Shown piece by piece: positions 34,401 to 46,167 of a stretch of DNA of 64,000 nucleotides. A program made the position numbers and the translations under genes. The notes beneath the pieces were generated by a model, which saw only the letters and a list, made by a program, of their open reading frames with translations, made no database searches and was not told the DNA's origin. The number at the start of each line of letters is the position of its first letter. Within the stretch, counting starts at the first letter, position 1. The stretch covers positions 1 through 64,000 of the forward strand of contig QANY01007271.1 in assembly GCA_003255025.1 (NCBI GenBank), in the 5' to 3' direction. The stretch comes from Datisca glomerata. Taxonomy: Eukaryota > Streptophyta > Magnoliopsida > Cucurbitales > Datiscaceae.

Positions 34401-37400
34401 GATACCTCGTTCTACATCCTAAAGTACAACGTAAGCAGCCTTTTTCAATTTTTTTATCAATAATAGTGAATGTTTTCTGGCTTTACTATTCATGATTTTT
34501 GGCTCTACCGTTCAAGATTTTTCTAAGGTTGACTCAAAATATTTTTTGCAGCGCAATGTTGTGTCTTCCCATCTGGATAGTGGAAAACCCAGTGATGAGC
34601 AAGGTGTTGAGGATGCTTTTGAGCTTCTGAATGAAACGAATGAACGTGTGAGGACCGGTATATGGGTTGGTGATTGTTTCATTTACAACAACTCTTCCTG
34701 GCGTCTCAATTACTGTATTGGTGGTGAGGTATTGTGTATGATTCATATCCACGTCTTTGATAAGTTTTCATACATTCACTTATGTCTATATGATGATTCT
34801 TTATATACCACTTTGATTTATGACATTTCATTTCAGGTAACCACAATGTTTCATTTGGACCGTCCTATGTACTTGCTGGGATATCTTGCTAGTCAAAGTC
34901 GCGTGTATCTTATAGATAAGGAGTTCAAGTATGAAGCTTTTGATTTCGGGTTTAGGAAACCATAATGGTACCATCTGTATTTATCAAATTGATATAATGT
35001 TGTGTGTTTTCTATTTATGCAGTATTACAGGATACACATTACTTGTTAGCTTGATTGAGTACAAGACACTTGTTATGCGTGGAGACTTAGAAAGAGCAAG
35101 TGAAGTCTTACCCACAATCCCTAAAGAGCACCTTAATAGGTAGCTACAACCTACCACCATGATGTATACCGTAATTTTCTTTTTGCGATTCTAATATTTT
35201 GAAGTATTTCATCTTTTACTATTGGAAGTTATCCTCAATGAAGGCCAAATACCTAGCTTTCTATGGTCTAAAATAAAAATAAAAATTATATTTCAATTGT
35301 TGGGGTAGGACTCATTTTCTTAATTTTCTGTTCAATGAACAGTTCAACTCCACTAATTGAAACGTTAGTTGGCATGATACTTCTGGTGTTCAATGGCTAG
35401 CATCTAAGCTTCTGATATTTTCCTGTTCACGTCCATCAGAAAATTATATATTTCTAGGAATATTAATATTGGCTCCTATTGTCTTGCAGCGTAGCTCGCT
35501 TCTTGGAGTCGAGGGGTATGGTAGAGGAGGCCATGGAAGTAGCTACTGATCCTGATTACAGATTTGATTTAGCAATACAACTTGGTAGATTAGATGTTGC
35601 AACGGTATGTCTGATTTTATGCTAATTGGACGGTGTAAAGTCTTGTTGGAGCCTTGGGTTAGGAAAGCATATGACGCTCACAATGGTTAAATGAGTCAAG
35701 TTTCAAAGCACATTCCTTTAAATATTCTGCAGGAAATTGCCTCATCAGTGCAGAGCGAGTCTAAATGGAAGCAACTTGGGGAATTGGCTATGTCAACTGG
35801 AAAGGTGAACTGTGTGTTTGTATTCATCTTGTTTTCATCTGTTGTCATGCAAATTATGGGTCTGGGAAAAACCCTTTTTTGTTAATCTCTTGTGTATATC
35901 TCACATAGTTTCTGAGTTTTGACTCTCTTTTCTGAAATGCATTCTTACAGTTAGAAATGGCTGAGGAATGTTTAAATCATGCAATGGACTTGAGTGGTTT
36001 GTTACTACTGTACTCTTCTCTGGGTGATGCTGAAGGGATAACAAAACTTGCTTTTCTTGCGAAAGAGCAAGGAAAAAATAATGTTGCATTCCTTTGTTTA
36101 TTTATGTTGGGTAGATTGGAAGACTGCCTCCAGCTATTGGTTGAAAGGTATAATAACTCTTGTGTTAGCTTCAAACATGAGAATACGAGTTTATACAATT
36201 TGGGGCCTATAAGTATATTAAGCATTCCTATATATTTTGTTAACAGAACAATTTTCTTTGCAAAGATATGATTTACATTTAGTGTCAAGCAATCCTATAA
36301 AGAACAACTGTGTTTCCGCGAGTAGTGTAGATTGCTTTTCTTTTCTTTTTGCTGATAAAAAAAGGTTTCTCCTCATAGCAATCGGATCCCTGAGGCTGCA
36401 TTGTTAGCAAGATCTTATCTTCCAAGTAAGGTCTCAGAAATAGTTGCAATCTGGAGAAAGGACCTAAATAAGGTAAGCATCTATACCTATTCATTTTTCT
36501 ATTAATTAATTACTTATAAAAGGTTACATTGTAGTACAAGCTTGATATATCGGAACAATGATCTAATTGAGACTAAAACCAAACTCCACATCCTACACAA
36601 TGCTATCCTCTTTTCTTGTTATAGTTTATTCGGAATGCATGGTTGCTATTAACCACTCCCCATAATTTTATTTATTGTCAGAGTTTGGTATATGAAATCA
36701 ACAAGTGGAGAAAAATACATTTGGGTGGGGTCTAGGAGTTTGATTTTTTCTTTATAGGTATCTGAAAATTCATTAATGAAAGAAAAGGTATCAAACATAA
36801 GGATATGAGAACAAGAAGTCCTCACAACCCAAAAAGAAACAAAAACGATTACTAACAAAAGTTATCCCAATTGCACAAAATAAAAAATAAAGGTACATCC
36901 TTGGACAATTTAGACTTGGAAACCCATAAAGAAGCAAGGAAAACCATTAAATTCCAGATCGAATTATAATCTTCACACTTACATCGAACGTTCCAACTAT
37001 TAAAACCTGCATAAAACCATGAGGCCCACAAAACATCTTCATAATATCCTTTTCTTCTTTGAAAAGAAGTTTAATAAAGATACATTAAATACATTACTTA
37101 ACCTTTCATCTTTATATGCTAATGTTACTTGCATAATGTGATAAAGCTAGAGAGCTGATGCGGATGGGTGCATGATAGGCTCTGTTGTGAATGGTGAAAA
37201 CCGTGTAGACAAGATCTTGGACTAGAGACTGTATAACTATATGCTTCTGCATTTTATATAAGAATGTGTGTGTGTGTGTTTTGGGTGCAGGGATGCTTAA
37301 TATGGAATATGTCTAGACTCTATATATATTCTTGGTCGATCATTCATCATTAAAATTGTCACTCACAACATTATGCAGGTTAACCCAAAAGCGGCCGAAT

Positions 37401-38587
37401 CTTTGGCTGATCCTGAAGAGTATCCCAATTTGTTTGATGACTGGCAAATAGCGTTCTCTGTTGAATCGAGAGTTTCCCAGACCAGGTAGTGAATGACAAT
37501 AACCACTTTGCACCAGTAGTACCTGCTTATACGTCTATGTGTGTGCGTTTGAGTGGGTTGATGACTCATGTGTGCATTGTCATCATCTAATATAGTTTTT
37601 CATAATTTCTTGCTTATGTTATTCCGTTGGTCAAAATTTGTTTTACTAATAGCAGACTTGTTTGAGTGGGTTGATGACTCATGTGTGCATTGTCATCATC
37701 TAATATAGTTTTTCATAATTTCTTGCTTATGTTATTCCGTTGGTCAAAATTTGTTTTACTAATAGCAGACTTCTTCTTGATTTCTGTAAGCCTTGTGATT
37801 GGTGGTAAAATTCTTATCGAAGTTATTGATTTTTATTATTTAAATTTTCCCTCCCATTTGAGCCGGTATCATACAAGTCTAAATCATTGACTTCAAAAGT
37901 TCCTTTTTGGTGTTTATTATCAATGCTAATTGGATACAATTCTTATATTAACTGCTGTCCTTTATGTAGGGGTGTTTTTCCTCCTGCAAAGGAATATGCG
38001 AATCAAGCTGAAAAATCCCACATGACTTTAGTGGAGGCGTTTAGGAACATGCAAGTGGATGATAATGAGACTCTTGAAAATGGTGACGCAAATCATGATG
38101 TAAGCACTTTTGCTGATTTCATAATACTTTAAAGCAGTCAAAACTTTTATCCTGGTTCTGTTAATCTTTTGCAGGGATTAATTGGTGGAGATGTGCGTCA
38201 TTAGAAATGCAGTTTGACTTGTTCTTGAACTAGTTAATAAATTGGTGACTAGATCATCTATGAACGGTCAACTTGTTAAACTAGGCTACTTCTGCCCTTC
38301 CCCAATTGGATTTTTGGCTTTTGATGTGCGCAGTATGACCATCTGTAAATAGAGTAATCATATCGCATGTTCTACCATTTATTATTGGACTTAGTTTAGT
38401 GATTTGAGTTAGCTCATTCTGAAATGTTCTTTAACAGGTTAGTGAAGAGAATGGACATGAACAGGCTGAAGACGATCAGAATGAGGAGGCTGTTGTGGTA
38501 GATGCTGATTCTACAGATGGTGCTGTTTTGGTTAATGGTAATGAGGCTGACGAAGAGTGGGGTACTAATAATGAAGGAACCCCATAA
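28458..38587 (+). CDS. COPB2: coatomer subunit beta-prime (beta'-COP)
   Basis: Encodes the beta-prime subunit of COPI, the coat for Golgi-to-ER and intra-Golgi vesicles; its WD40 propeller binds dilysine cargo tails. Exons: 28458-28460, 29012-29032, 29152-29213, 29985-30039, 30820-30856, 31016-31341, 31457-31588, 31680-31828, 32082-32150, 32433-32583, 32705-32770, 33587-33775, 34100-34240, 34356-34430, 34552-34728, 34837-34928, 35023-35139, 35490-35604, 35733-35804, 35951-36147, 36379-36472, 37379-37485, 37970-38099, 38438-38587. All introns are GT-AG, and the joined frame is 2727 nt (908 aa, no stop), close to Arabidopsis length. Residues 1-about 300 form WD40 repeats ([54 protein letters not shown]). 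About 320-780 is the COPI WD-associated solenoid ([40 protein letters not shown]). An acidic tail ends [20 protein letters not shown]. The first exon is just ATG. Confidence 0.95.
32268..32273. other. ambiguous base in a COPB2 intron
   Basis: A single N inside a C run followed by a long A run, in the intron between exons 9 and 10. No coding consequence. Confidence 0.9.
37547..37772. repeat. 113-bp perfect tandem duplication in a COPB2 intron
   Basis: Units 37547-37659 and 37660-37772 begin GTTTGAGTGGGTTGATGACT and end TAATAGCAGACTT. I see no difference between them. They lie in the intron between exons 22 and 23, away from the splice sites. Confidence 0.9.
38175..38204 (+). other. possible alternative terminal exon of COPB2
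   Basis: After exon 23, an acceptor TTTTGCAG at 38174 opens a 30-nt frame (GLIGGDVRH then TAG). Using it instead of the exon at 38438 would give an 869-aa protein without the acidic tail. It is in phase. Only transcript data can decide. Confidence 0.35.
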
Positions 38588-41194
38588 GCCTAACAGCAAT
38601 TGGTTGGGCGAGTTTGAAACCCAATTTTGTTTCTGGTGATTAGTTTGAACCCCATCTTTGCGTTTTTAAAGCCACCATACTCCTATCACTGCTACTATTT
38701 CTACTAATTCTTAATGATATTCTTTGGCGACATTGTTATTGGTAGTGAGGTGTTAACATTGCGAACAAGTCCAATGAGATTCAATTCTTAGCTGTATCAC
38801 TTGGTTCTAACTAACCTTTCCTTTCATATTTGACAGTGCTTACGCCACATCAATAGGTCCCCAACAAAAATGGTAGGTTCCAACTACATGGATCCTTGAG
38901 GTTTGCGGAAAAGAAGGAAATCTCTAACTAAACAGTTTAGCTTGTTGTGGACTTGCATGTGCAGGTGCATACTCACATGACAATTGCATCATACGGCAAG
39001 AAATAGCATTTGAAAAATCTGAGACTATATCATATATATTTTTATTGTAGACAGCCAATATTTTCAAGTAGTTACTGTGTCGTACCTCCAATTTAGAGTA
39101 TAGGATATGTATTGAAACACTTTATGTTATCTCCCCTTTTCTACTTGTAGTCTTTTTCATTTCTCCAGTTTTCTTACGTGGCTGCAGCTTAGACAATAGT
39201 AGACTGACCACGGTTACTTTGAAGTTAGCTTGCAAAATTGTGACCGAAAATGTTCATTGTTGATTTACATACTCATGGAAAGACGTGTTTGTGGTATCTT
39301 TCGGGTACTTCGTTGCGTTGAACCTATGTAGTAAAACTATTAAATGTTTTACGTGTTGAACTGAATGCCTACGAACTCATGCAAGTAGCAAATCTAAATG
39401 CACCAACATAGGGGAATGCAAGTTCAGATGAATTGCTGCACTGATGCTTCGTTAACCTGTTGCATTGTCTGTGCAGAATGCGTCGTATGGATCTAAAACG
39501 TTCAGTGATCCATCAGTACCCAAAGTTAATCAAGCTTCCACTCAAGCATTCATAGCGAAAATGTCAGTGTTATTCTTTTCACGAAGGTTGCTAAGATGCG
39601 GTTCTGGATTGATGCCATTTAAACGTTAGCAAGTAAACAAAATACATTAAATTAATATTCGAGGCATATGAATGTAGCGAATTGTGGTGCTCTTGCTTCC
39701 CAAAAAACTCATCGTTAACGAGGGGACTAAAACCTGACCATTCATTATTCGAAAAACAGTTACAGCCTATTGTTAGAAGTTTTGGAGGTAAGTAACATTT
39801 TAATATTTTAAGCAATTTAATTAAGTGTTCTTTGAGTTTTGGACTATTGCTAGAAGTTTTGGAATAAAACCTGACCATTCATATTCTTTGAGTAGTATTT
39901 CAATCATAAACCTAACTGAGAGAATTAAGTTAGTATTTGTGATAAAATTAGACTTTCTCAAATGATAAGGTATAATACATTAGAATAAAAAAGTATATTT
40001 ATAATTTATGAATTTGAAGTAAAAAAAAATAAGTATGTTCAGTTCAAAAGTTATAATTCCAAAGTAAGGTAAAATCAGTGAAAAATGAAAAATGTAATGA
40101 GTGAAATTGTAGAGACTTTACATATGAAGGGAACCATAAAAGTATTAGAGATAATTTTTTAATTTTTATGCACATGCAATAAAAAATTAACATTTATAAT
40201 AACGATACAAAATTTAAAGGAAAGATAAAAATATTTTTCGTTTTTATAAGGATTAATTGAATTAATTTTCATAGAAACATATTGGACCTACTATATTAAT
40301 TTAACGGGGAAATAATATAATTTAAGATACCATTTTATCTCTTTCCTTCCCTCTTACATTTTATTTCCCAATATATTATTATTACACTAGTTCGCATTTT
40401 TCACTGCGACAAGATCCTATAAATTGAAGGGTTGAGGGTAAGCAGATCAATTATCTTGTCATAGACTCATAGTGAAATATATGAACTAGGTATCAATGAA
40501 ACTGGTAACTATATCTTTTTCAAACATCTTTATCATTAATATATTAAAAGTAAGATGATAAAAAGAATTATTTTTAGACCATTTTGTCCGCTCCTTATTT
40601 TACAATTTTAAAATTGTTCCTTGAGTCTATTAATGATGCATCATTAATTGTTAATTTTTCTTCTTTTTTTATTTCTCCAAATGATGTATCTCATGAGCAA
40701 ACTTTTCATTTTTTTATAGTTTCTAATTTAAAATTTAATGAGAAAATATTAAGTTATTTCGGCATTAAGATATATATTAAAAAAATCAATCAATCAATCA
40801 AAGAATAAAATATATTTTTAGTTCATTTATCACATAGAGATCAAAGAAATAATATACTAAAAAATGTATAGAGAATGTCCTTCTAGCATAATTAACTTAA
40901 TTAAAAATATTTTTGTGAGTAAGACTTATGAAAAGCATAAAAGTTATAATTATAGTTTTTTAAATTTATCTACTAATATAAGTATTTTATTCAAAATAAT
41001 TTCTTATACGAATAAATAATGTATACGAAACAATCAAAATAATAAAATCGTACATATCATGAGTATCACACGTGTAATTTAACTAGTGAATCTAAACATA
41101 AGTTAATAATGACTACTTGACTACAGGTCATAAAGAGTTAATTCCTTCATTTATACAGAAGTTCAAAGCTCACTTAATCATTTTCTTTAACTAG
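38588..41194. other. COPB2 3' flank and intergenic DNA
   Basis: The first few hundred bases are probably 3'UTR (no clear poly-A signal chosen). From about 39640 on the sequence is AT-rich with stops in all frames. A TGGTAGAAGTTTTGGA-like phrase recurs at about 39765-39785 and 39848-39862 with CCTGACCATTCAT before or after it, a small local duplication. No gene seen. Confidence 0.6.
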
Positions 41195-44100
41195 TTCGGA
41201 TGTTTTCACTATGGTATGGAGGTTTTTTAATACTTGTTTGTTTCCTTCTGACATTAATCATACGCACATTGTACTCATTTCGAAAGTGAATGGTCCTAGG
41301 ATATTTCTCAACTTCATCCTATTAGTCTTTGTAATCTCTCTTATAAAATTATCTCTAAAATTCTTACTAATCGTCTTAGAAGAGTCATTGATAAGATTAT
41401 AGGAGTTGATTAAAGTGTTTTTATTCCTGGCCGTCAAATTATTGACAATGTAATGATTGCGCATGAGACTTTGCATTTTCTTCGAATTCGAAAGAAAGGG
41501 AAAAAATGTGATGTGGCGATCAAAATTGATAAGTCTAAAGCATACAATAGAGTCGAGTGGAATTTTCTTCTAGTAGCCATGGAGAAGTTTGGGTTTTCTG
41601 ATAAAAGGAGGAAGTGGATTTTTATATGCATCTCAACTATTAAATATAGTATCTCTCTGAATGATGAGCTGAGTAAAAGTTTTTCCTCAAGCGGAGGTCT
41701 GAGACGGGATGATCCTCTCTCCCCGTACATGTTTATTATCTGTGTTGAAGTTCTTTCAAGAATGATCACTAGGGCTAATGATATCGGCTTGATTTCTTGC
41801 TTCCGAGCCTCTACATCCGGTCCTGATATTTTACATATTTTCTTTGCTGATGATTATTTACTGTTTTGTAAAGCTTCTGACGCTGAGATCGTGACAATAT
41901 TGAATATTCTGAGTAAATACAACATAGCTTCAAGGCAAGAGGTTAATAAACAAAAAGTTTAATTGTCTTTGGTAACAACATGTTAAAAACGTGGCACTCG
42001 TGCGGCGGAAGCATGAGGCTTTTAAAAATTTATTAAAAATGAATCTTTTTCGATAAAAGAAAATAAACGCGACGCAACAGTTTTCAAAATAAAAAATTTT
42101 ATTGAAAAACTATTTTCAATCAAGATCAATTATATATATGCCTCTTGTAATCTATATCAAGCGTCCTCTCAACCAATGATTCTACATTCCCTCGAACAAC
42201 GGATTTTGAGATTCATACCAAGATCTTCCAAACCAATCTTCAGACACACTAAGACGTGTGTGAGCATGTAGAATAATTCAAAAATATATTTTATGTCTCT
42301 AGATATACTCAACACATGGGATCTAAAGATTTATTGAGAATGATTAATTTAGTGAGACAATACTCTGAGAGAATACGATAATTATTCTTTCAGAGATTTT
42401 TATTAACTTTTAATCACAGAGAGAGTTCACCATGATATCAACTATTTTATCAACACTCAACCAACCCTGAGCCCATTTATTATTTATATATGTTTTCTAG
42501 GCTCATCGAATTTTTTAGGGATATACACAAAATAATATTTAATCACTAAATTGGCGTTGTAGTGGGACTCACTACAATTTGGTTCACAATTACAGTTATT
42601 GTGAACTAACACAGTGCCTCACGGCACTATTGTAGTGTCATGTGATGCTACAGTATTGCATGTCCACTACTGTAGCGCCACGCAGCACTGCAGTAGTTCA
42701 TGTCAATCTCTAATTCACAATCAGTGATTGACACGCGAACAATTACTGTGAATTAAATATTTATTTTGATAAGATAAATATCCACATATCAGTTAATTCA
42801 AAATTAATTTATCTGATTATCTCTATCAACGAGCTTATCTGCTAGTTCACAAATAATAAATTTAGTTGATTCAAATTTTGAATTATTATCTAATAATAAT
42901 TTAACATTATCTAATTTTACAAATTAGATACATTGTCTCAGTTATCAATAATTAAAAAATTAATCAATGTAATTATTTATATATAATTTCCAAAAAATTA
43001 ATATAAATAATTAATAAATTAATTTTTAATTAATTAATCACATATAATTATCTCATAATTATGTACTTGCTCCAGAAATATATGCATTTTGCAAGTTAGT
43101 CATTTTTCATGTCCAAAAATATGCACACCATATACTGTGTAGTACAGAGGTGACTGGGGGACCATAGACCTATAATCACAAGCTCCAAGAAACCAAATTA
43201 TTAATTAAACTCTTTAATTAAATCATCTTAGTTATTAATTTCATTATTAATCCACTATAAATATGGAATTTCACTCTTAGAGATTATAAAATGTAATTAC
43301 AGAGTATTCTTGTGTAGTTCATTGATATAATCATTTCAAATAGTTGTGTCCTCCAATTATTGGTTCGTAAATTAAAGTCAATCCAAATTATCGTTTTACC
43401 CTTCTAATTATCTATTGATCTTTAAGTACCATTAATTCACTAGTGAATGGATAATTTATAATCGTATTATAATTTGAGCTAATCATTCAGTTCCAGAATC
43501 AACACTTAATGAAATCAATATATGATATGTTAGGAAAACTTGGATTCCAAATCCGGTAAGATCATGTTCTCAGCCATCCACATCACTGAATCTCCAAAAC
43601 AAAAGTCACTTACTGTTTTTATAAATAAACCTTAACAAGTGAATCAAAAGACCCAATAGACATGCAGAAGAGTTCATGATTACTCAGGATTCAGACTGAT
43701 CTACATATAATCATCAGATCGATGTGTATTATTCTTTTTATAAACGATAAATCATTAAAGATATTAATTCACACTGATTATGTCATATATAATTTTATTA
43801 TATAAAGTACATTCACTAATATGTCTATTTATATCAATGATCCGGATCTAGATTACATGCATTCATAATGCTTAGTGAACCGTACTAACAACCATTCATT
43901 AATGATTTCACACTTTAATATGTTGCTGACAATTTTATTCATTATCTATGATCTTAATCATCTCATACTAATATAAGATCATAGTCTCATTAATGAATAT
44001 GCATTTTCAGATATTTATATAAATTATTCAACAATAATTTAAAAGAACAATTATAAGAAAATATATTTTCACTAAATTTTATATTAAAATGTCAATACAC

Positions 44101-45890
44101 ATGTTTTGATGACATAACCCCTAACATAACATTCCCCGCTTCAGACAGGATGATCTTGCTGGCCTGGAAGGCATTAGACGAGAAGATTTGTTAGAAAATA
44201 TTTGGGTGTGGAGACTGATTTTGGGGTTTTGAAGACTGAGGTTTTTAGAAGCATTATGGAAATAATCATTCAACGTGTATCAGGATGGTCGGAGAAATTC
44301 TTATCTCCTGGCGGGTCGTGAAATTTTAATCAAATCTGTAGCGATGGTTATTCCCAACTATACAATGTCTTGCTTCAAGCTTGCGATCACTAGTTATTTG
44401 GAAAATTACTGGTGGAGCTCATCTTCGTGCAAGTCACGTATCCACTGGGGTTTGAGGGATAGAATTGGTCGTCCTAAGTTAGAATGAGGATTAGGGTTTA
44501 AAGACTTATCTGCTTTTAATCTAACATTGACTAAATAAGGATGAATGATCTTTTCTAACCCGAATTATATGCTTGGCTCATTCTTTGAAGTGTAAATATT
44601 TATGAGATTCTTATTTTCTTTTTGCTTCGTAAAGGAGACGCCCATCATGGGGCATGGCCTGAGATGGAGTGTAGGTGATGGGAGCAATATTGATATCTGG
44701 GATGATGCTTGGATTCTGAGGCCTTATACTTTCAAAGTCTTGAGGCCTAAGATTTCTGAATTTTCAAAAGTTAGGGATTTTTTTCGTCTGGATGGTGGGG
44801 GTTAGAATATCCAGTTAGTTAATTCACTTTTCGACAAGAGGACAGTAGCATTATCGGTCATATTCTGGTTGGTACACACGACAATTCAGATATTCATGCC
44901 TGACATCACTCAGCATCAGGGCAGTACATTGTGAAATTGGGTTATAGAGTGGCTTGCTTTCTTCACTGAAATAGTAGTGTGGGTGAGAAAAATAAGGGCG
45001 AATCTAGTTCTTGCTTGATTAATAAGCAAGTATGGAAGTCGGTCTAGAGACTAAATTTTCTCGCTTATAAATGTAACCTAGTGAGGAAATGAATGAATAT
45101 TGACCATGTTTGTCACATTTGTGGGTCTGAGGAGGAATCTGTTAAACATATATTTTTTCCTGTCATTTTGCTTCTAGATTTTGGTTCGCTAGCCCTCTTA
45201 ATCTAGATTCAAGCAGACTGAAAGAAGTCTCATTCCTATACTTTTGGACGTTAATTGTCGATAAACTCGAGAAACGTCGGATTCGGATTGACTCGTGCGG
45301 TGGTTTATTTTCGGCCTATGGATCTGCTGTCTTGATCCGTTAGATGCAGTTAAAGTAGTTGAAACACATATGGAGAGGCGAATCTCATCTTCTGATGGAG
45401 TTGTTGATCCTCCTCCTCTTAGTCAGTTATCTACTCTGGTGGAAGGCCGGGGTTAGAGACTTCATTATGATACAACATAGGATGTAAAGAGCGGTATGAT
45501 TGGTTTGTGTTGGTGCCTCTAGGATCCAGGTGGTAATTTGTTTGCTGCTGGTATGGGTAAGAGATCAGATGTGTCTTGTGTTCTTCTTGAGGCTTTTGTA
45601 TTACTTTGGGCTATCGAAAACTCTTCTCAGGCGTGTATTGATGACATTAATATTTTTTTTTTATCTTAATTAATGATATCAAAGCTAGAAATCACACAGC
45701 TCAGGATGTTGCTCTTGTAGTCGTTGACATTATTCATCTTAGAGGTAACTTTAATCGAGTAGTTTCCTCTCATTGTCCTATAAATCATTTGGCGGATGCT
45801 TATGCTAGGATAGGTAAATATGCTTCGGGTGATATCGTTTTGAAAATTTCGGATGCTAGATTTCATTCAACTTTTAACTTTCTTGATTTA
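41195..45890 (+). pseudogene. LINE ORF2 (reverse transcriptase and RNase H) pseudogene
   Basis: RVT_1 core at 41400-41962: FIPGRQIIDNVMIAHE, VAIKIDKSKAYNRVEWNFL (the usual AYD aspartate is Asn), GGLRRDDPLSPYMFI and FFADDYLLFC, with the catalytic F-A-D-D kept. After the solo LTR: the VSGWSEKFLSLAGREILIKSVAMVIPNYTM region in shifted frames (about 44270-44380), zf-RVT (LRWSVGDGSNIDIWDDAW, about 44660-44715) and an RNase H-like tail (about 45500-45890, FNRVVSSHCPINHLADAYAR). Stops at 41413, 44486, 44803 and elsewhere. The enzyme would copy LINE RNA at a nicked target. This copy is dead. Confidence 0.85.
41981..44126 (-). repeat. solo copia LTR nested in the LINE
   Basis: A 2146-bp LTR (TGTTAAAAAC ... 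CCCCTAACA) of the same family as the LTRs at 16469 and 24193. It shares the GTGTGTGAGCATGTAGAATAA, ATCAATTATATATAT and CACTGTAGTGCCACGTGGC-type blocks. It is flanked by CAACA (41976-41980) and TAACA (44127-44131), a 5-bp target duplication with one change. Removing it with one duplication rejoins the LINE frame (GTAACAACATTCCCCG). It is the product of recombination between two LTRs of a former full element. Orientation is inferred by comparison with the element at 16469. Confidence 0.9.
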
Positions 45891-46167
45891 TAATCCTTGT
45901 GTTCGGTTAGTACTTTTTTTCTTTTCTGAGTTTTTCTCTCTGAGGTTTTTTTCAATAAAGGTTTTAACGAGGTTAGATGTTGAGTGTGCTAAGGAAGCGT
46001 TATCCTAGCTGAGATGTTCTGGTGTATCTTCTGATTTCCTTCCCCAACTTGAGTTTTTTTGTTTTATGCCTTGGGGTATGCCCCTTGCACTTATGTTCTC
46101 TCTTTTTAATAATGAATTGCTCTTTCTATTGGAGTGTTTTTACACCCCTTCTATTTGACAAAAAAAT

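Larger units (their letters stand above)
41195..46167 (+). mobile_element. LINE (non-LTR retrotransposon), 5'-truncated, with a nested solo LTR
   Basis: The element starts inside ORF2 (TMVWRFFNTCLFPSDINHT, about 41210), so endonuclease and ORF1 are missing, as is usual for 5'-truncated LINEs. It runs through reverse transcriptase, is interrupted by the solo LTR 41981-44126, and resumes with the thumb, a zf-RVT region and an RNase H-like tail to about 45890. The 3' end (AATTGCTCTTTCTATTGGAG, then ACACCCCTTCTATTTGAC) ends in an A run at about 46158-46166. I could not fix a target duplication. Confidence 0.85.
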
